A stretch of 64,000 nt of DNA from Comamonas sp. (GTDB lineage Bacteria > Pseudomonadota > Gammaproteobacteria > Burkholderiales > Burkholderiaceae_C): NCBI GenBank assembly GCA_015478895.1, contig JADMKK010000004.1, positions 1 through 64,000 of the forward strand, given 5' to 3'. The translations under genes were made by a program, and so were the position numbers. The notes under the pieces were generated by a model, which had not been told where the DNA came from, did not search any database, and saw only the letters and a list, made by a program, of their open reading frames with translations. Below are positions 17,826 to 27,525 of the stretch, one piece after another (within the stretch, counting starts at the first letter, position 1; each line of letters starts with the position of its first letter).

Positions 17826-18983
17826 ATGGATACCTCGTTTGTCTGGGATGACCACTTTGTCACTGAGCTGGATGCGGTGGACGAGCAGCACCATGACTTG
17901 GTGAATTTATTCAATGAACTGAGTCAGGGCCTGTTCTCCAAGCGCAGTGATCGTGAAGTCGTTCTGGCAGACACCTATGCGCGTTTGCTGGCGTATACCA
18001 ACCATCATTTCCAGGAAGAAGAGGAATTGATGGCGCACCATCAGATAGATGATCGGCATGTGCAAAGCCATAAAAGCATGCACAAGCAATTTGTGGAGCA
18101 GGTGATTGTGCTTTGGTCGCAGCGCACCACGATGACCGACCCAGCCACCACCTTGGTGGGCTTTTTGACCTCTTGGCTGGGCTTGCACATCTTGGGAATT
18201 GATCAGTCGATGGCGCGGCAAATTAAATCGATTCGCGCCGGATTGACCCCTGAAGCTGCTTACGACAAAGAGCGTTCAGCCCATGACAACGGCACCCAGG
18301 CGCTGCTGAAAATGATTGGCAAGTTGTACACCGCGCTCTCCTCCCAGAATGCCCAACTGGCGCTTGCCAATCAAACGCTGGAAGATCGCGTGGCCTCGCG
18401 CACGCGGGAGCTGCAAGCGGCCAATGCCAAGCTCCAAGCTTATTCACGCACCGATGGTTTGCTGGGTATTGCCAATCGCGCCTATTTCAATGAGCGCCTG
18501 GAGCATGCGTGGGCCATGGCGCGGCGCTGCGGCAGTCCTTTGGGGTTGGTGATGATTGATGTGGATTGCTTCAAACGCTACAACGACCGGTATGGGCACC
18601 TGCAAGGCGATGTGTGCTTGCAGACCGTGGCTGACGCGATCAAAAACAGTGCCTTGCGCGAGACCGATCTGGTAGCACGCTATGGCGGAGAGGAGCTGGT
18701 CGTCATACTCACCGATACCGACGCGGATGGCGCGCACGACGTAGCGCAGCGCATGGTGCAAAGCGTGCGCGGTCTGCGGCTGTTGCATGAAGCATCTCCG
18801 GTCGCTTCTTACATCACCATCAGTGCGGGTGCTGCGAGCAAGGTGCCGGCGGCCACACCATGGAGTGCGCGCGACTTGGTGCGCTGGGCCGATGAGGCAC
18901 TTTATGCCGCAAAGACAGCAGGGCGTAACTGTGCGGTGAAATCAGCCTGCGACTCACTGAACGTTGGTGCTGGCGAGCGCTGA
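17826..18983 (+). CDS. Bacteriohemerythrin-GGDEF diguanylate cyclase
   Basis: A 385-aa soluble fusion. Residues 1-135 are a hemerythrin four-helix bundle with the di-iron ligand pattern His22, His61/Glu65, His82, His86, His121 and Asp126, which reversibly binds O2. A coiled-coil linker (about 160-205) leads to a GGDEF domain with active-site GGEEL at 287-291 and an RETD inhibitory site five residues earlier. It therefore probably makes cyclic di-GMP in response to oxygen or iron-redox state. SD-like AAGGAAGGG lies about 10 nt before the ATG. Vibrio Bhr-DGC is a described protein with this architecture. Confidence 0.92.
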   Translation: MDTSFVWDDHFVTELDAVDEQHHDLVNLFNELSQGLFSKRSDREVVLADTYARLLAYTNHHFQEEEELMAHHQIDDRHVQSHKSMHKQFVEQVIVLWSQRTTMTDPATTLVGFLTSWLGLHILGIDQSMARQIKSIRAGLTPEAAYDKERSAHDNGTQALLKMIGKLYTALSSQNAQLALANQTLEDRVASRTRELQAANAKLQAYSRTDGLLGIANRAYFNERLEHAWAMARRCGSPLGLVMIDVDCFKRYNDRYGHLQGDVCLQTVADAIKNSALRETDLVARYGGEELVVILTDTDADGAHDVAQRMVQSVRGLRLLHEASPVASYITISAGAASKVPAATPWSARDLVRWADEALYAAKTAGRNCAVKSACDSLNVGAGER

Positions 18984-19118
18984 AGGCACTGGTTGCCAAT
19001 AGAAGGCAAGGCATGGATGACGGCGCGCCACAGCGGTTATGGCGTGCTTGTATCGAGGCGGACACTTCTTGCATGGTAGTCTGCTCGACAGCTTTGACCA
19101 TTCGCTTTCGACGTCTCC

Positions 19119-21242
19119 ATGCCTTCTGCACCCGCATCACCTGCCAAAAAAACTGCGCCTAGCGCGCCCCAGCAGGCCCTGCACAAAATGGGGTTGGTGC
19201 GTGATATTGATTTGGTGTTGCACCTGCCACTGCGGTATGAGGACGAGACACGCATCACCCTGCTGCGCAATGCGCGCGATGGGGAAGTGGCGCAGATCGA
19301 AGCCACCGTGACCCAGTGTGAAGTGCAATTGCGCCCACGGCGCATGCTCAAAGTGACGGTCGATGATGGCACGGGCACCTGCGTGCTGACCTTTTTCAGC
19401 TTCTATCCGTCGCAGCAAAAAACCATGGCCGTGGGCACGGTGCTGCGCATTCGCGGTGAGGTCAAAGGCGGGTTTTGGGGGCGGCAGATGATGCACCCAG
19501 CCTTCAAAGTCGCAGGCGGTGAGCTGCCACAAGCGCTGACGCCGGTGTACCCCACAGCGGCAGGATTGCCGCAACCGTATCTGCGCCGTGCCATTGCCAG
19601 CGCCTTGCGGCGTGTGCACCTGCCCGAAACCCTGCCCGCAGGCACACCACCACCAGTGATGAGCTATTGGGGTGAAAATGGCCTGCAGCCCTTGATGGGC
19701 CTTGGCGATGCGCTCTCATTTCTGCACAATCCGACGCCCGAGGTTGCCATGGCCACCTTGGAAGACCATTCCCACCCTGCCTGGCAGCGCTTGAAAGCCG
19801 AAGAGCTGCTGGCGCAGCAGCTGTCGCAATACCGCTCCAAGCAAGAGCGCGCAGCGCTCAAAGCGCCCAGCTTGCAAGTGCCGCAGGCGGGCGATGGCGA
19901 GCAGACCCTGGTGGAGCAATTTTTGCAGCAACTGCCGTTCGGTTTGACGGGCGCGCAACAGCGCGTGTGCCACGAGATTGCGCAGGACATGGCCAAGCCG
20001 TTGCCCATGCACCGCCTGCTGCAGGGCGATGTAGGGTCTGGCAAAACCGTGGTTGCCGCGATGTCTGCCATGGTCTGCATTGCCGCAGGCTGGCAATGTG
20101 CGCTGATGGCACCCACCGAAATTTTGGCGGAGCAGCACTTTGCCAAACTGGTGGGATGGCTAGAGCCCTTGTTTGCGCCCTTGGGCAAAAAAGTCGCTTG
20201 GTTGTCGGGTGCGCAAAAGAAAAAAGAGCGTGCGGCCATGCTGGAGTTGGTGGCCAGTGGAGAGGCTGCTTTGGTGGTTGGCACGCATGCCGTGATCCAA
20301 GACCAGGTGCGGTTCAAAAATCTGGCGCTGGCCGTCATTGATGAGCAGCACCGTTTTGGTGTGGCCCAGCGCTTGGCGCTGCGTCAGAAACTGGCGCACC
20401 AAGGGCTGGAGCCGCATTTGCTGATGATGAGCGCCACGCCCATTCCGCGTACGCTGGCGATGAGCTACTACGCTGATCTGGATGTATCGGTGATCGACGA
20501 GTTACCCCCCGGACGCACGCCCATCGTCACCAAAGTCATCTCTGACAGCCGCAAGGACGAAGTCATCGCGCGCATTGGGGCGCAAGTGGCTGCTGGGCGG
20601 CAGGTGTACTGGGTGTGCCCGTTGATTGAAGAAAGCGAGGCGCTGGACTTGTCCAATGCCACGGCCACGCACATGGATTTGAGCGAGGCACTGCCCGGCG
20701 TCACCGTGGGGCTGCTGCACTCACGCATGCCGCAAGCGGAGAAAAAAGCCGTGATGGAGCTGTTTACCGCCGGCATCATGGGCGTACTGGTGTCCACCAC
20801 GGTGATTGAAGTGGGGGTTGATGTGCCAAACGCTTCGCTGATGGTGATTGAGCATGCAGAGCGTTTTGGCCTGAGCCAGTTGCACCAGTTGCGCGGGCGC
20901 GTAGGGCGGGGGGCGGCTGCTTCGGCCTGCGTGTTGCTGTATGCGGTCAATGACAACGGCAGGTTGTCAGACACTGGCAAAGAGCGATTGCGAGCGATGG
21001 CCGAGACCAATGATGGCTTTGAAATTGCCCGCCGTGATCTGGAGATTCGTGGGCCTGGCGAGTTTCTCGGGGCCAGGCAATCTGGCGACGCCATGCTGCG
21101 TTTCGCTGATATCGACAAGGACATTGCCTTATTGGAGTGGGCCCGTGAGCTTGCGCCTGTTTTGCTGCAACAGCACCCGCATTTGGCAGACCTGCACATT
21201 CAGCGCTGGCTGGGCGTGAAGTCAGAGTTTCTCAAAGCGTAG
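19119..21242 (+). CDS. recG: ATP-dependent DNA helicase RecG
   Basis: Remodels stalled replication forks and branch-migrates Holliday junctions. The 707-aa protein has an N-terminal OB-like wedge domain (about 60-160), helicase motif I GDVGSGKT (303-310), the RecG-type motif II DEQHRFGV (about 405), MSATPIPRTLAMS (motif III) and QLRGRVGRG (motif VI). The ATG at 19119 starts a short Pro/Ala-rich tail. The gene is followed after 131 bp by oxyR, a linkage seen in many proteobacteria. Confidence 0.97.
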   Translation: MPSAPASPAKKTAPSAPQQALHKMGLVRDIDLVLHLPLRYEDETRITLLRNARDGEVAQIEATVTQCEVQLRPRRMLKVTVDDGTGTCVLTFFSFYPSQQKTMAVGTVLRIRGEVKGGFWGRQMMHPAFKVAGGELPQALTPVYPTAAGLPQPYLRRAIASALRRVHLPETLPAGTPPPVMSYWGENGLQPLMGLGDALSFLHNPTPEVAMATLEDHSHPAWQRLKAEELLAQQLSQYRSKQERAALKAPSLQVPQAGDGEQTLVEQFLQQLPFGLTGAQQRVCHEIAQDMAKPLPMHRLLQGDVGSGKTVVAAMSAMVCIAAGWQCALMAPTEILAEQHFAKLVGWLEPLFAPLGKKVAWLSGAQKKKERAAMLELVASGEAALVVGTHAVIQDQVRFKNLALAVIDEQHRFGVAQRLALRQKLAHQGLEPHLLMMSATPIPRTLAMSYYADLDVSVIDELPPGRTPIVTKVISDSRKDEVIARIGAQVAAGRQVYWVCPLIEESEALDLSNATATHMDLSEALPGVTVGLLHSRMPQAEKKAVMELFTAGIMGVLVSTTVIEVGVDVPNASLMVIEHAERFGLSQLHQLRGRVGRGAAASACVLLYAVNDNGRLSDTGKERLRAMAETNDGFEIARRDLEIRGPGEFLGARQSGDAMLRFADIDKDIALLEWARELAPVLLQQHPHLADLHIQRWLGVKSEFLKA

Positions 21243-21326
21243 GATAAATGCGGATATGCATTCAAGCACTTGCTTTGCGCAGGATGTCAGCCTTGCTGTG
21301 CTATACATTTAATTACATCAATGCAC

Positions 21327-21346
21327 GATAGGCTATCGAATTTCGA
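21327..21346 (+). promoter_or_regulatory. Candidate OxyR/LysR operator upstream of oxyR
   Basis: Two interlocking palindromes: GATAG-G-CTATC (21327-21337) and TCGAA-T-TTCGA (21336-21346). ATAG and CTAT half-sites are the elements of the OxyR consensus, and the site lies 28 bp before the oxyR ATG, where autoregulation is expected. Confidence 0.5.
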
Positions 21347-21373
21347 CAGGCATCGAAAAGCATTTTAAATTCC

Positions 21374-22336
21374 ATGACACTCACAGAACTGAAATACATC
21401 GTCGCGGTTGCGCGCGAGAAGCATTTTGGCCGAGCTGCTGAAGCATGCTACGTGTCACAGCCTACGCTTTCGGTGGCTATCAAGAAGCTGGAAGAAGAGC
21501 TGGATGTCAAAATTTTCGAACGCAGCGCAGGTGATGTCTCTGTCACTGCGCTGGGAGAAGATATTGTTCGTCAGGCGCAAAGCGTGCTGGAGCAGGCTGC
21601 TGAAATCAAGGAAATTGCCAAGCGCGGCAAAGACCCCTTGTCGGGCGTACTCACATTGGGTGTGATCTACACCATTGGCCCGTATTTGCTGCCGGAGCTG
21701 GTGCGCAACTCGATCAAAAATACGCCGCAAATGCCGTTGATGCTGCAAGAAAACTTTACCGCCAAGCTGCTGGAAATGCTGCGCACCGGAGAGATTGACT
21801 GCGCCATCGTCGCGGAGCCATTTCCTGAGACCGGACTGGCCATGGCTCCTTTGTATGAGGAGCCCTTCATGGCGGCGGTGCCCAATACGCACCCATTGGC
21901 GCAGCAAGAACAGGTCACTACCAGCGAGCTGAAGAACGAAACCATGTTGCTGCTGGGAGCAGGCCACTGCTTCCGTGACCATGTGCTGGAAGTGTGCCCC
22001 GAATTTGCGCGCTACGCCAGCAATGCCGAGGGCATTCGCCGCACTTTCGAAGGCTCCTCGCTGGAAACCATCAAACACATGGTGGCTGCAGGAATGGGCG
22101 TGACCTTGGTGCCCCGGTTGTCGGTGCCCAAGGAAGCGCTGGATACCTTGCGCCGCCGCCAGTCTGACGACCCCCATATTCGCTACTTGCCCGTGGCGGA
22201 AGAGGAGGGCTTGCCCGCCCCCAGCCGCCGCGTGGTGCTGGTATGGCGCCGCAGCTTTACGCGCTATGAGGCAATTGCCGCGTTGCGTAACGCGGTCTAC
22301 GCGTGTGAGTTGCCCGGTGTGAACCTGCTGACCTAA
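21374..22336 (+). CDS. oxyR: Peroxide-sensing LysR-type regulator
   Basis: Transcription factor activated by H2O2 through an intramolecular disulfide. In this 320-aa protein the redox cysteines are Cys199 and Cys208 in [14 protein letters not shown], at the same numbers as in E. coli OxyR. The N terminus [19 protein letters not shown] is a standard LysR winged helix. The C terminus is about 15 residues longer than in E. coli. Located between recG and dps; dps is a classic OxyR target, so a local peroxide-response unit is likely. A palindromic operator candidate lies upstream. Confidence 0.96.
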   Translation: MTLTELKYIVAVAREKHFGRAAEACYVSQPTLSVAIKKLEEELDVKIFERSAGDVSVTALGEDIVRQAQSVLEQAAEIKEIAKRGKDPLSGVLTLGVIYTIGPYLLPELVRNSIKNTPQMPLMLQENFTAKLLEMLRTGEIDCAIVAEPFPETGLAMAPLYEEPFMAAVPNTHPLAQQEQVTTSELKNETMLLLGAGHCFRDHVLEVCPEFARYASNAEGIRRTFEGSSLETIKHMVAAGMGVTLVPRLSVPKEALDTLRRRQSDDPHIRYLPVAEEEGLPAPSRRVVLVWRRSFTRYEAIAALRNAVYACELPGVNLLT

Positions 22337-22338
22337 AA

Positions 22339-22367
22339 CAATCGCGGCGATTGCCATATGTCATGGC
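22339..22367 (+). other. Palindromes after oxyR
   Basis: CAATCGC-G-GCGATTG (22339-22353) overlaps by one base GCCAT-5 nt-ATGGC (22353-22367). They lie between oxyR and dps without a T-run; either an RNA structure at the end of the oxyR mRNA or a protein site before dps. Confidence 0.45.
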
Positions 22368-22472
22368 GATACCGCGGGTGCGTCTTTGGTGTGCGCTACA
22401 GTAGCTCTACAGTATTCAGTATTTCTAACAGGCATATACCGCTCGTATGTGCCGCGATTGAGGAGAATCGTG

Positions 22473-23000
22473 ATGGCTAAAGAAACCAAACTCGGCAAAA
22501 AAATGGCGGCAGCGCCCACGTCTGGAATGCCCATCAAGATCGGTATCAGTGCGCAAGACCGCGCTGACATTTCTGCCGGTTTGTCGCGCCTGCTGGCCGA
22601 TACCTACACGCTGTACCTGACCACGCACAACTTTCACTGGAACGTGACGGGCCCCATGTTCAACACGCTGCACACCATGTTCATGGGCCAGTACACCGAA
22701 CTTTGGAATGCCGTCGATCCTGTGGCAGAGCGCATTCGCTCGCTGGGCCACTTCGCGCCAGGCTCTTACGCCCAGTTTGGCAAGCTGACCAGCCTGCCGG
22801 ATGTGCCTGCCAAGCCGCCCAAGGCAGCAGAGATGATCCGCATCTTGGTGGAAGGCAACGAAGCCGTGGCCCGCACGGCACGCGAGCTGTTCCCCCTGGC
22901 GGACAAGGCCAGCGACGAACCCACTGCCGATTTGCTGACCCAGCGCCTGACAGTGCATGAGCAAAATGCCTGGATGCTGCGCTCACTGCTCGAAGACTAA
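22473..23000 (+). CDS. dps: Dps family DNA-binding ferritin
   Basis: Dodecameric mini-ferritin that oxidises and stores iron and protects DNA from peroxide damage. The 175-aa protein has inter-subunit ferroxidase ligands in [12 protein letters not shown] (His52, His55) and DPVAERI (Asp82, Glu86), plus His67. The N-terminal tail has lysines at positions 3, 6, 9 and 10, suited to DNA contact. AGGAG at 22461 lies 7-8 nt before the ATG. Downstream of oxyR in the same direction, consistent with OxyR control. Confidence 0.95.
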   Translation: MAKETKLGKKMAAAPTSGMPIKIGISAQDRADISAGLSRLLADTYTLYLTTHNFHWNVTGPMFNTLHTMFMGQYTELWNAVDPVAERIRSLGHFAPGSYAQFGKLTSLPDVPAKPPKAAEMIRILVEGNEAVARTARELFPLADKASDEPTADLLTQRLTVHEQNAWMLRSLLED

Positions 23001-23021
23001 GCCGCGCTGATTTCCTGATAA

Positions 23022-23050
23022 CGCCCGCTGTGTGCGGGCGTTGCGCTTTG
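23022..23050 (+). terminator. Hairpin terminator after dps
   Basis: CGCCCGC (23022-23028), loop TGTGT, GCGGGCG (23034-23040), a perfect 7-bp stem. Only a weak T-rich tail follows (TTGCGCTTTG), so efficiency is uncertain. Confidence 0.6.
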
Positions 23051-23067
23051 TGCCAGACAATTTACCC

Positions 23068-23964
23068 ATGACCACCTCGACCCCCAGCAGTGCTGCCACT
23101 GCCGCCAAGCGCTCCAAGCTTTCTCTGTATCTGGACTTGATCCGCTGGAACCGCCCTGCGGGCTGGCTGGTGCTGGTGTGGCCAACTTTGGCTGCGCTGT
23201 GGATCGCGGCGGAAGGCTTTCCAGGCTGGCACTTGTTGCTGGTATTTGTGGTGGGCACCGTGCTGATGCGCAGCGCTGGCTGCACCATCAATGACATTGC
23301 CGACCGTGATTTTGACAAGCACGTCAAACGCACGACACAGCGCCCCATCACCAGCGGGCAAGTCAGTGTCAAAGAAGCCGCCTTGGTGGGCTTGGTGCTG
23401 ACACTGGCAGCTTTTGCGCTGGTGCTCACCACACGCTGGGAGGCGGTGGCCTGGTCGGTGCCCGCCGTGTTGTTCACCATCCTTTATCCGTTCACCAAAC
23501 GCTTTTTCGCCATGCCGCAAGCCTTTTTGGGTATTGCATTCAACTTTGGCATCTTGATTGCTTTTGCAGCGGTAACGGGCGAGGTCAGCACCACCGCATG
23601 GAGCCTGTGGCTGGCCAACATGTTCTTGGTGCTGGCGTATGACACCGAATACGCCATGGTGGATCGCGATGACGATCTGAAGATCGGCATGAAGACCTCG
23701 GCCATCACGCTGGGGCGTCTGGATGTGGCCGGCATCATGGGCTTTTTTGCCCTGTGCCTGGTGCTCACGGTCTGCGCGGTGATGCCGTACGACCTGGGCT
23801 GGCCGTTCTGGCTGGGCATGGCGGCGGCGGTGGCGCAAGTGATCTGGCACTTTGTATTAATCAAAGACCGGGCTCGCGAGGGTTGCTTTACCGCGTTTAG
23901 CAAGAGCCATTACATCGGCATGACGATGTTTGCAGGCATCGCGCTGGGCTTTGCCTTGCGTTGA
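23068..23964 (+). CDS. ubiA: 4-hydroxybenzoate octaprenyltransferase
   Basis: Inner-membrane prenyltransferase that attaches the polyprenyl chain to 4-hydroxybenzoate in ubiquinone synthesis. The 298-aa protein has nine or so hydrophobic helices, the first Asp-rich motif NDIADRDFD at residues 75-83 and the second around [13 protein letters not shown] at 191-203. The ATG at 23068 has no Shine-Dalgarno sequence but GACAAT ends 6 nt before it, so the transcript may begin on the start codon. No ubiC is adjacent. A strong terminator follows. Confidence 0.96.
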   Translation: MTTSTPSSAATAAKRSKLSLYLDLIRWNRPAGWLVLVWPTLAALWIAAEGFPGWHLLLVFVVGTVLMRSAGCTINDIADRDFDKHVKRTTQRPITSGQVSVKEAALVGLVLTLAAFALVLTTRWEAVAWSVPAVLFTILYPFTKRFFAMPQAFLGIAFNFGILIAFAAVTGEVSTTAWSLWLANMFLVLAYDTEYAMVDRDDDLKIGMKTSAITLGRLDVAGIMGFFALCLVLTVCAVMPYDLGWPFWLGMAAAVAQVIWHFVLIKDRAREGCFTAFSKSHYIGMTMFAGIALGFALR

Positions 23965-23977
23965 TAGATCACGCCAT

Positions 23978-24016
23978 AAAAAATCCCCGCAGCGGTGACG
24001 CTGGCGGGGATTTTTT
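23978..24016. terminator. Bidirectional terminator between ubiA and proC
   Basis: AAAAAATCCCCGC (23978-23990) and GCGGGGATTTTTT (24004-24016) are exact reverse complements, giving a 7-bp GC stem with A/T tails on both sides. It serves both convergent genes. Confidence 0.95.
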
Positions 24017-24035
24017 CATGGGCGCTGGCAGTGGC

Positions 24036-24860
24036 TTACTTGCCGAACTCCGCCGCCAGCTCCTTGGCGCGGGTTTCGGCCTTGCGCAGCGCCGCAATGA
24101 AGTGCTGGGGCAACTCGGTCTGCTGCATGTGCGTGATGGCGGCATACGTAGTGCCGCCCTTGCTGGTCACGCGCTCACGCAATACGGCTGCGGGTTCGTC
24201 CGAACGCGCGGCCAATTCGGACGCGCCCTGGAAGGTGGCAATTGCCAGCTGGTACGACTGCTCGGTGGTCAGACCCATGCCCACACCCGCCTGGGTCATG
24301 GCTTCGAGGAACAAAAACACATAGGCCGGGCCAGAGCCTGACAGGGCCGTCACGGCGTCGAGTTTGTCTTCGGCATCCACCCAGACCAACTGGCCGGTGG
24401 TGCCAATGACGCGCTCTATCAGGGCTTGGCCTTCGGCATTGACTTCAGCACGGGCAAACAGGCCGGTCATGCCTTTACCGACCAGCGCCGGGGTATTGGG
24501 CATGGCGCGCACGATGCGACCCGTGCCCAGCCACTGGCTGATGCTGTCGGTGGTAATGCCCGCGGCCACGCTCAAATGCAGCGCTTGGGTGGTAAAGGCC
24601 ACAGCTGCAGCAGCGGCGTCTTTGAACGTCTGGGGCTTGACGGCCCAGACCACCAGGTCAGCAGCAGTCAGCGCATCGGTAGCAGCGGGCAGGGCGGTGA
24701 TGCCAAACTTGGCCTGCAGCGCCTGGCGCGCAGCTTCAAAGGGTTCAACCACGGTGATGTGTGCAGCAGGCAAACCGTTGCCAATCAGCCCGCCGATGAT
24801 GGCGCTTGCCATATTGCCGCCGCCGATGAAGGCAATGCGGGTAGAAGGTATCTGGCTCAT
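24036..24860 (-). CDS. proC: Pyrroline-5-carboxylate reductase
   Basis: Reduces pyrroline-5-carboxylate to proline with NAD(P)H. The 274-aa protein has the Rossmann start IAFIGGGNMASAIIGGL (about residues 8-24), the AVKPQ motif near 95, and the C-terminal dimer and substrate blocks SGSGPAYVFLFLEAM and SKGGTTYAAI. The ATG at 24860 is used. A dispersed repeat separates it from glpK upstream. Confidence 0.96.
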   Translation of the reverse strand: MSQIPSTRIAFIGGGNMASAIIGGLIGNGLPAAHITVVEPFEAARQALQAKFGITALPAATDALTAADLVVWAVKPQTFKDAAAAAVAFTTQALHLSVAAGITTDSISQWLGTGRIVRAMPNTPALVGKGMTGLFARAEVNAEGQALIERVIGTTGQLVWVDAEDKLDAVTALSGSGPAYVFLFLEAMTQAGVGMGLTTEQSYQLAIATFQGASELAARSDEPAAVLRERVTSKGGTTYAAITHMQQTELPQHFIAALRKAETRAKELAAEFGK

Positions 24861-24879
24861 AGCAATGCTTTCAGAGTGA

Positions 24880-24973
24880 AAAAATGAGAGCTAGTAGCCC
24901 TTATAAAGCTTTGCATTCGAGAGGGAAACTATTCGAAAGCTAGGTTTCACCGGGGCAAGATGCTCTCTTTTTG
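24880..24973 (+). repeat. Dispersed bipartite palindrome, long form, copy 5
   Basis: Outer arms AAAAATGAGAGCTAGTAGCCC (left) and GGGGCAAGATGCTCTCTTTTT (right) pair imperfectly. The inner arms are AGCTTT...CGA and TCGAAAGCT with a 5-nt bulge. It lies between glpK and proC; the T-run next to glpK could aid termination. Confidence 0.7.
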
Positions 24974-24984
24974 GTGAATCCTTA

Positions 24985-26481
24985 TCAGGCAGCAGTGGTC
25001 TGGCGCACGGCGCGCTCCCAGCGCGCCATCAACTCATCGGCACGGGATTTTTCCATCGTGGGCACAAAGTGGCGTTCGGCTTTCCACAGTGTGGACAGCT
25101 CATCGGTGCTTTGGTACACGCCTGATGACAAACCGGCCAAGTAGGCCGCGCCCAGCGCCGTGGTCTCTACGCAGGCAGGTCGCACCACCGGAATGCCCAG
25201 CAAGTCAGCTTGAAACTGCATCAGCAAATTGTTGACGCAGGCGCCACCGTCCACACGCAACTCGCTCACCGCTGCGCCGCCGTTGGCCACCGCATCACGG
25301 CTCATGGCCAGCAGCAGGGCAGCGCTTTGGTAGGCAATCGATTCCAGCGCTGCACGCGCGATATGCGCCAGCGTCGTGCCGCGCGTCAGGCCGGTAATCG
25401 ACCCACGTGCATCGGGCTCCCAATACGGCGCGCCCAGGCCCGTAAACGCAGGCACCAGCATCACGCCGCCGGAATCGGGCACGCTTTCTGCCAGTTGCTG
25501 CACCTGGCCGCTGTGCTCAATGGCTTGCAGGCCGTCGCGCAGCCACTGCACCACGGCGCCGCCGACAAACACACTGCCTTCCAAGGCAAACTGCGGCGTG
25601 GTGCTGGTCTGTGCTGCAGCGGTGGTCAGCAGGCCATTGGCCGACGTCTGGAATTTGCCCCCCGTGTGCATCAGCATGAAGCAGCCCGTGCCGTAGGTAT
25701 TCTTGGCCATGCCGGCTTTAAAGCAGGCCTGGCCGAACAGCGCACTTTGCTGGTCGCCGGCCACGCCGCCAATGCTGATAGCGCCGCCCAGCACATCGTC
25801 TGCCGTGTTGCCGAAATCTGCTGCCGAAGGCAGCACCTCGGGCATCAGGCTGGCGGGAATGTCCAGCAGCGCCAGCAAGTTGGCATCCCACTGGTTGGTG
25901 TGCACGTTAAACAGCATGGTGCGGCTGGCATTGGACACATCGGTCACGTGCCGCTTGCCGCCTGTGAGCTGCCAGATCAACCAGCTGTCCACCGTGCCAA
26001 ACGCCAACTCGCCGCGCTCGGCGGCCGCGCGTGCGCCGGCCACATTGTCCAGTAGCCATTGGAGCTTGGTGCCCGAGAAATAGGCGTCGATGCGCAGGCC
26101 CGTCTTTTGCAAGATGGTGTCGCTGTGGCCCGCGTCGCGCAGTTGCACGCAAGTGGGCTCGGCGCGGCGGTCTTGCCAGACGATGGCGTGGTGAATCGGC
26201 GCGCCAGTCTTGCGGTTCCAGACGATGGTGGTTTCGCGCTGGTTGGTAATGCCGACAGAGCGAATGTCGCTGGCTGTCAAGCCCGCTTTGGCCAGCGCCT
26301 CTTTGGCCGTCCTTAACTGGGTGCGCCAGATTTCGCGCGGGTCGTGCTCCACCCAGCCCGGCCGAGGGTAAATTTGCGGCAGCTCCTGCTGGGCCGAAGC
26401 CACGATCTGGCCTTGCGTGTTGAAAACGATAGAGCGTGAGCTGGAGGTGCCTTGGTCCAAGGCGAGCAGGTAGGTCGTCAT
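24985..26481 (-). CDS. glpK: Glycerol kinase
   Basis: Phosphorylates glycerol to sn-glycerol-3-phosphate. The 498-aa FGGY kinase begins with the ATP-binding block [14 protein letters not shown] (7-20), has GWVEHDP and NQRETT for glycerol binding, and [15 protein letters not shown] in the middle. Near the C terminus is [19 protein letters not shown]. The upstream neighbour glpR is a repressor of such genes. No glpF facilitator is present, which is unusual for a glycerol locus. Confidence 0.97.
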   Translation of the reverse strand: MTTYLLALDQGTSSSRSIVFNTQGQIVASAQQELPQIYPRPGWVEHDPREIWRTQLRTAKEALAKAGLTASDIRSVGITNQRETTIVWNRKTGAPIHHAIVWQDRRAEPTCVQLRDAGHSDTILQKTGLRIDAYFSGTKLQWLLDNVAGARAAAERGELAFGTVDSWLIWQLTGGKRHVTDVSNASRTMLFNVHTNQWDANLLALLDIPASLMPEVLPSAADFGNTADDVLGGAISIGGVAGDQQSALFGQACFKAGMAKNTYGTGCFMLMHTGGKFQTSANGLLTTAAAQTSTTPQFALEGSVFVGGAVVQWLRDGLQAIEHSGQVQQLAESVPDSGGVMLVPAFTGLGAPYWEPDARGSITGLTRGTTLAHIARAALESIAYQSAALLLAMSRDAVANGGAAVSELRVDGGACVNNLLMQFQADLLGIPVVRPACVETTALGAAYLAGLSSGVYQSTDELSTLWKAERHFVPTMEKSRADELMARWERAVRQTTAA

Positions 26482-26542
26482 AGTTGACTAGAGTAAGGCA
26501 GAAAAAAGCGCCGTATGGCCGCTGCCATGTCCGTGGGCGAAC

Positions 26543-27313
26543 TTATTGCGCGATCACGCACTGCACTTCTGCATCATTGAGCAGCTGGGCAAATGGCGCA
26601 GGCGGTGGGGCATCGGTAAACAGGCGGTCAATCTGGTGCAAGGTGGCAAGCTCTACCATCGCCTGACGGTGGAATTTGCTGTGATCGGCTGCCAGCCACA
26701 CCTCGCGCGACTGATGAATGATGGTTTGTGCCACCTTCACTTCGCGCAGGTCGTAGTCGCGCAGCGTGCCGTCTTCCTCAATGGCAGAGATACCGATCAA
26801 GGCAATGTCCACCTTGAACTGGCGCATGAAGTCCACAGCCGCCTCGCCAATGATGCCGCGGTCACGGGTGCGCACCACGCCGCCTGCGACGATGACTTCG
26901 CACTCGGCATTGCTGCTTAGGATGGCGGCCACGTTCAGGTTGTTGGTAATGACGCGCAGGCCCCGGTGGTGCAGCAGCTCTTTGGCAATCGCTTCGGTGG
27001 TCGTGCCAATATTCAAAATCAACGAGCAACCATTGGGCACGGCTTGCGCCACCGCCTTGGCAATGCGCGCCTTGCCTTCGGCATTGAGCGTTTCGCGGCG
27101 GGTATGGGCCAGGTTTTCCACGGTGGCGCTGGGCACCCGCACCCCGCCATGAAATCGCACCAGCAAGCCGGAGGCGGCCAGCTTCTGCACATCGCGGCGT
27201 ACGGTCTGCAGCGTCACGCCCAGACTGTCTGCCAATTGCTCCACAGTGGCCGATTGCAGGTTGCGCACTTCTTCCAGCAACTTCAGCTGGCGGGGGTTGT
27301 TATTGCTATTCAC
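26543..27313 (-). CDS. glpR: DeoR-family glycerol-3-phosphate regulon repressor
   Basis: A 256-aa DeoR repressor: N-terminal helix-turn-helix VEQLADSLGVTLQTVRRDVQ (about residues 24-43) and a C-terminal sugar-phosphate isomerase-like sensor (ILNIGTTTEAIAKEL, DIALIGISAIEEDG). By neighbourhood it should sense glycerol-3-phosphate and control glpK and glpD. I chose the GTG at 27313, which gives the family-typical start NSNNNPRQLKLLEEV; an upstream TTG frame is unlikely because it runs through the operator region. There is no strong Shine-Dalgarno sequence. Confidence 0.9.
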   Translation of the reverse strand: MNSNNNPRQLKLLEEVRNLQSATVEQLADSLGVTLQTVRRDVQKLAASGLLVRFHGGVRVPSATVENLAHTRRETLNAEGKARIAKAVAQAVPNGCSLILNIGTTTEAIAKELLHHRGLRVITNNLNVAAILSSNAECEVIVAGGVVRTRDRGIIGEAAVDFMRQFKVDIALIGISAIEEDGTLRDYDLREVKVAQTIIHQSREVWLAADHSKFHRQAMVELATLHQIDRLFTDAPPPAPFAQLLNDAEVQCVIAQ

Positions 27314-27344
27314 GGGGGTGCCACGCAAGGTAGATAAGTCAAAT

Positions 27345-27405
27345 ATCGTAAAACCGAAGGCTAAACGATGGAAATCGAAAAAAATCAATCACAAACGAAA
27401 GAAAA
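27345..27405 (+). promoter_or_regulatory. Helically phased CGAAR repeats in the glpR-glpD gap
   Basis: CGAAG (27355), CGATG (27366), CGAAA (27376) and CGAAA (27396) stand on one strand at spacings of 11, 10 and 20 bp, that is on one face of the helix, in an A-rich context. They sit between divergent glpR and glpD, the expected place for GlpR operators. Confidence 0.5.
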
Positions 27406-27525
27406 ACATGACAATACTATCTAGCGCTCTGTTGTTGAATAGGGCGTATGGCACCGGCGCGCATTAACGTGCTGCTGTGCCCTGTTTTTACTACTCTCAG
27501 AAACTTGCCCGAGTCCTGAAGCGCC

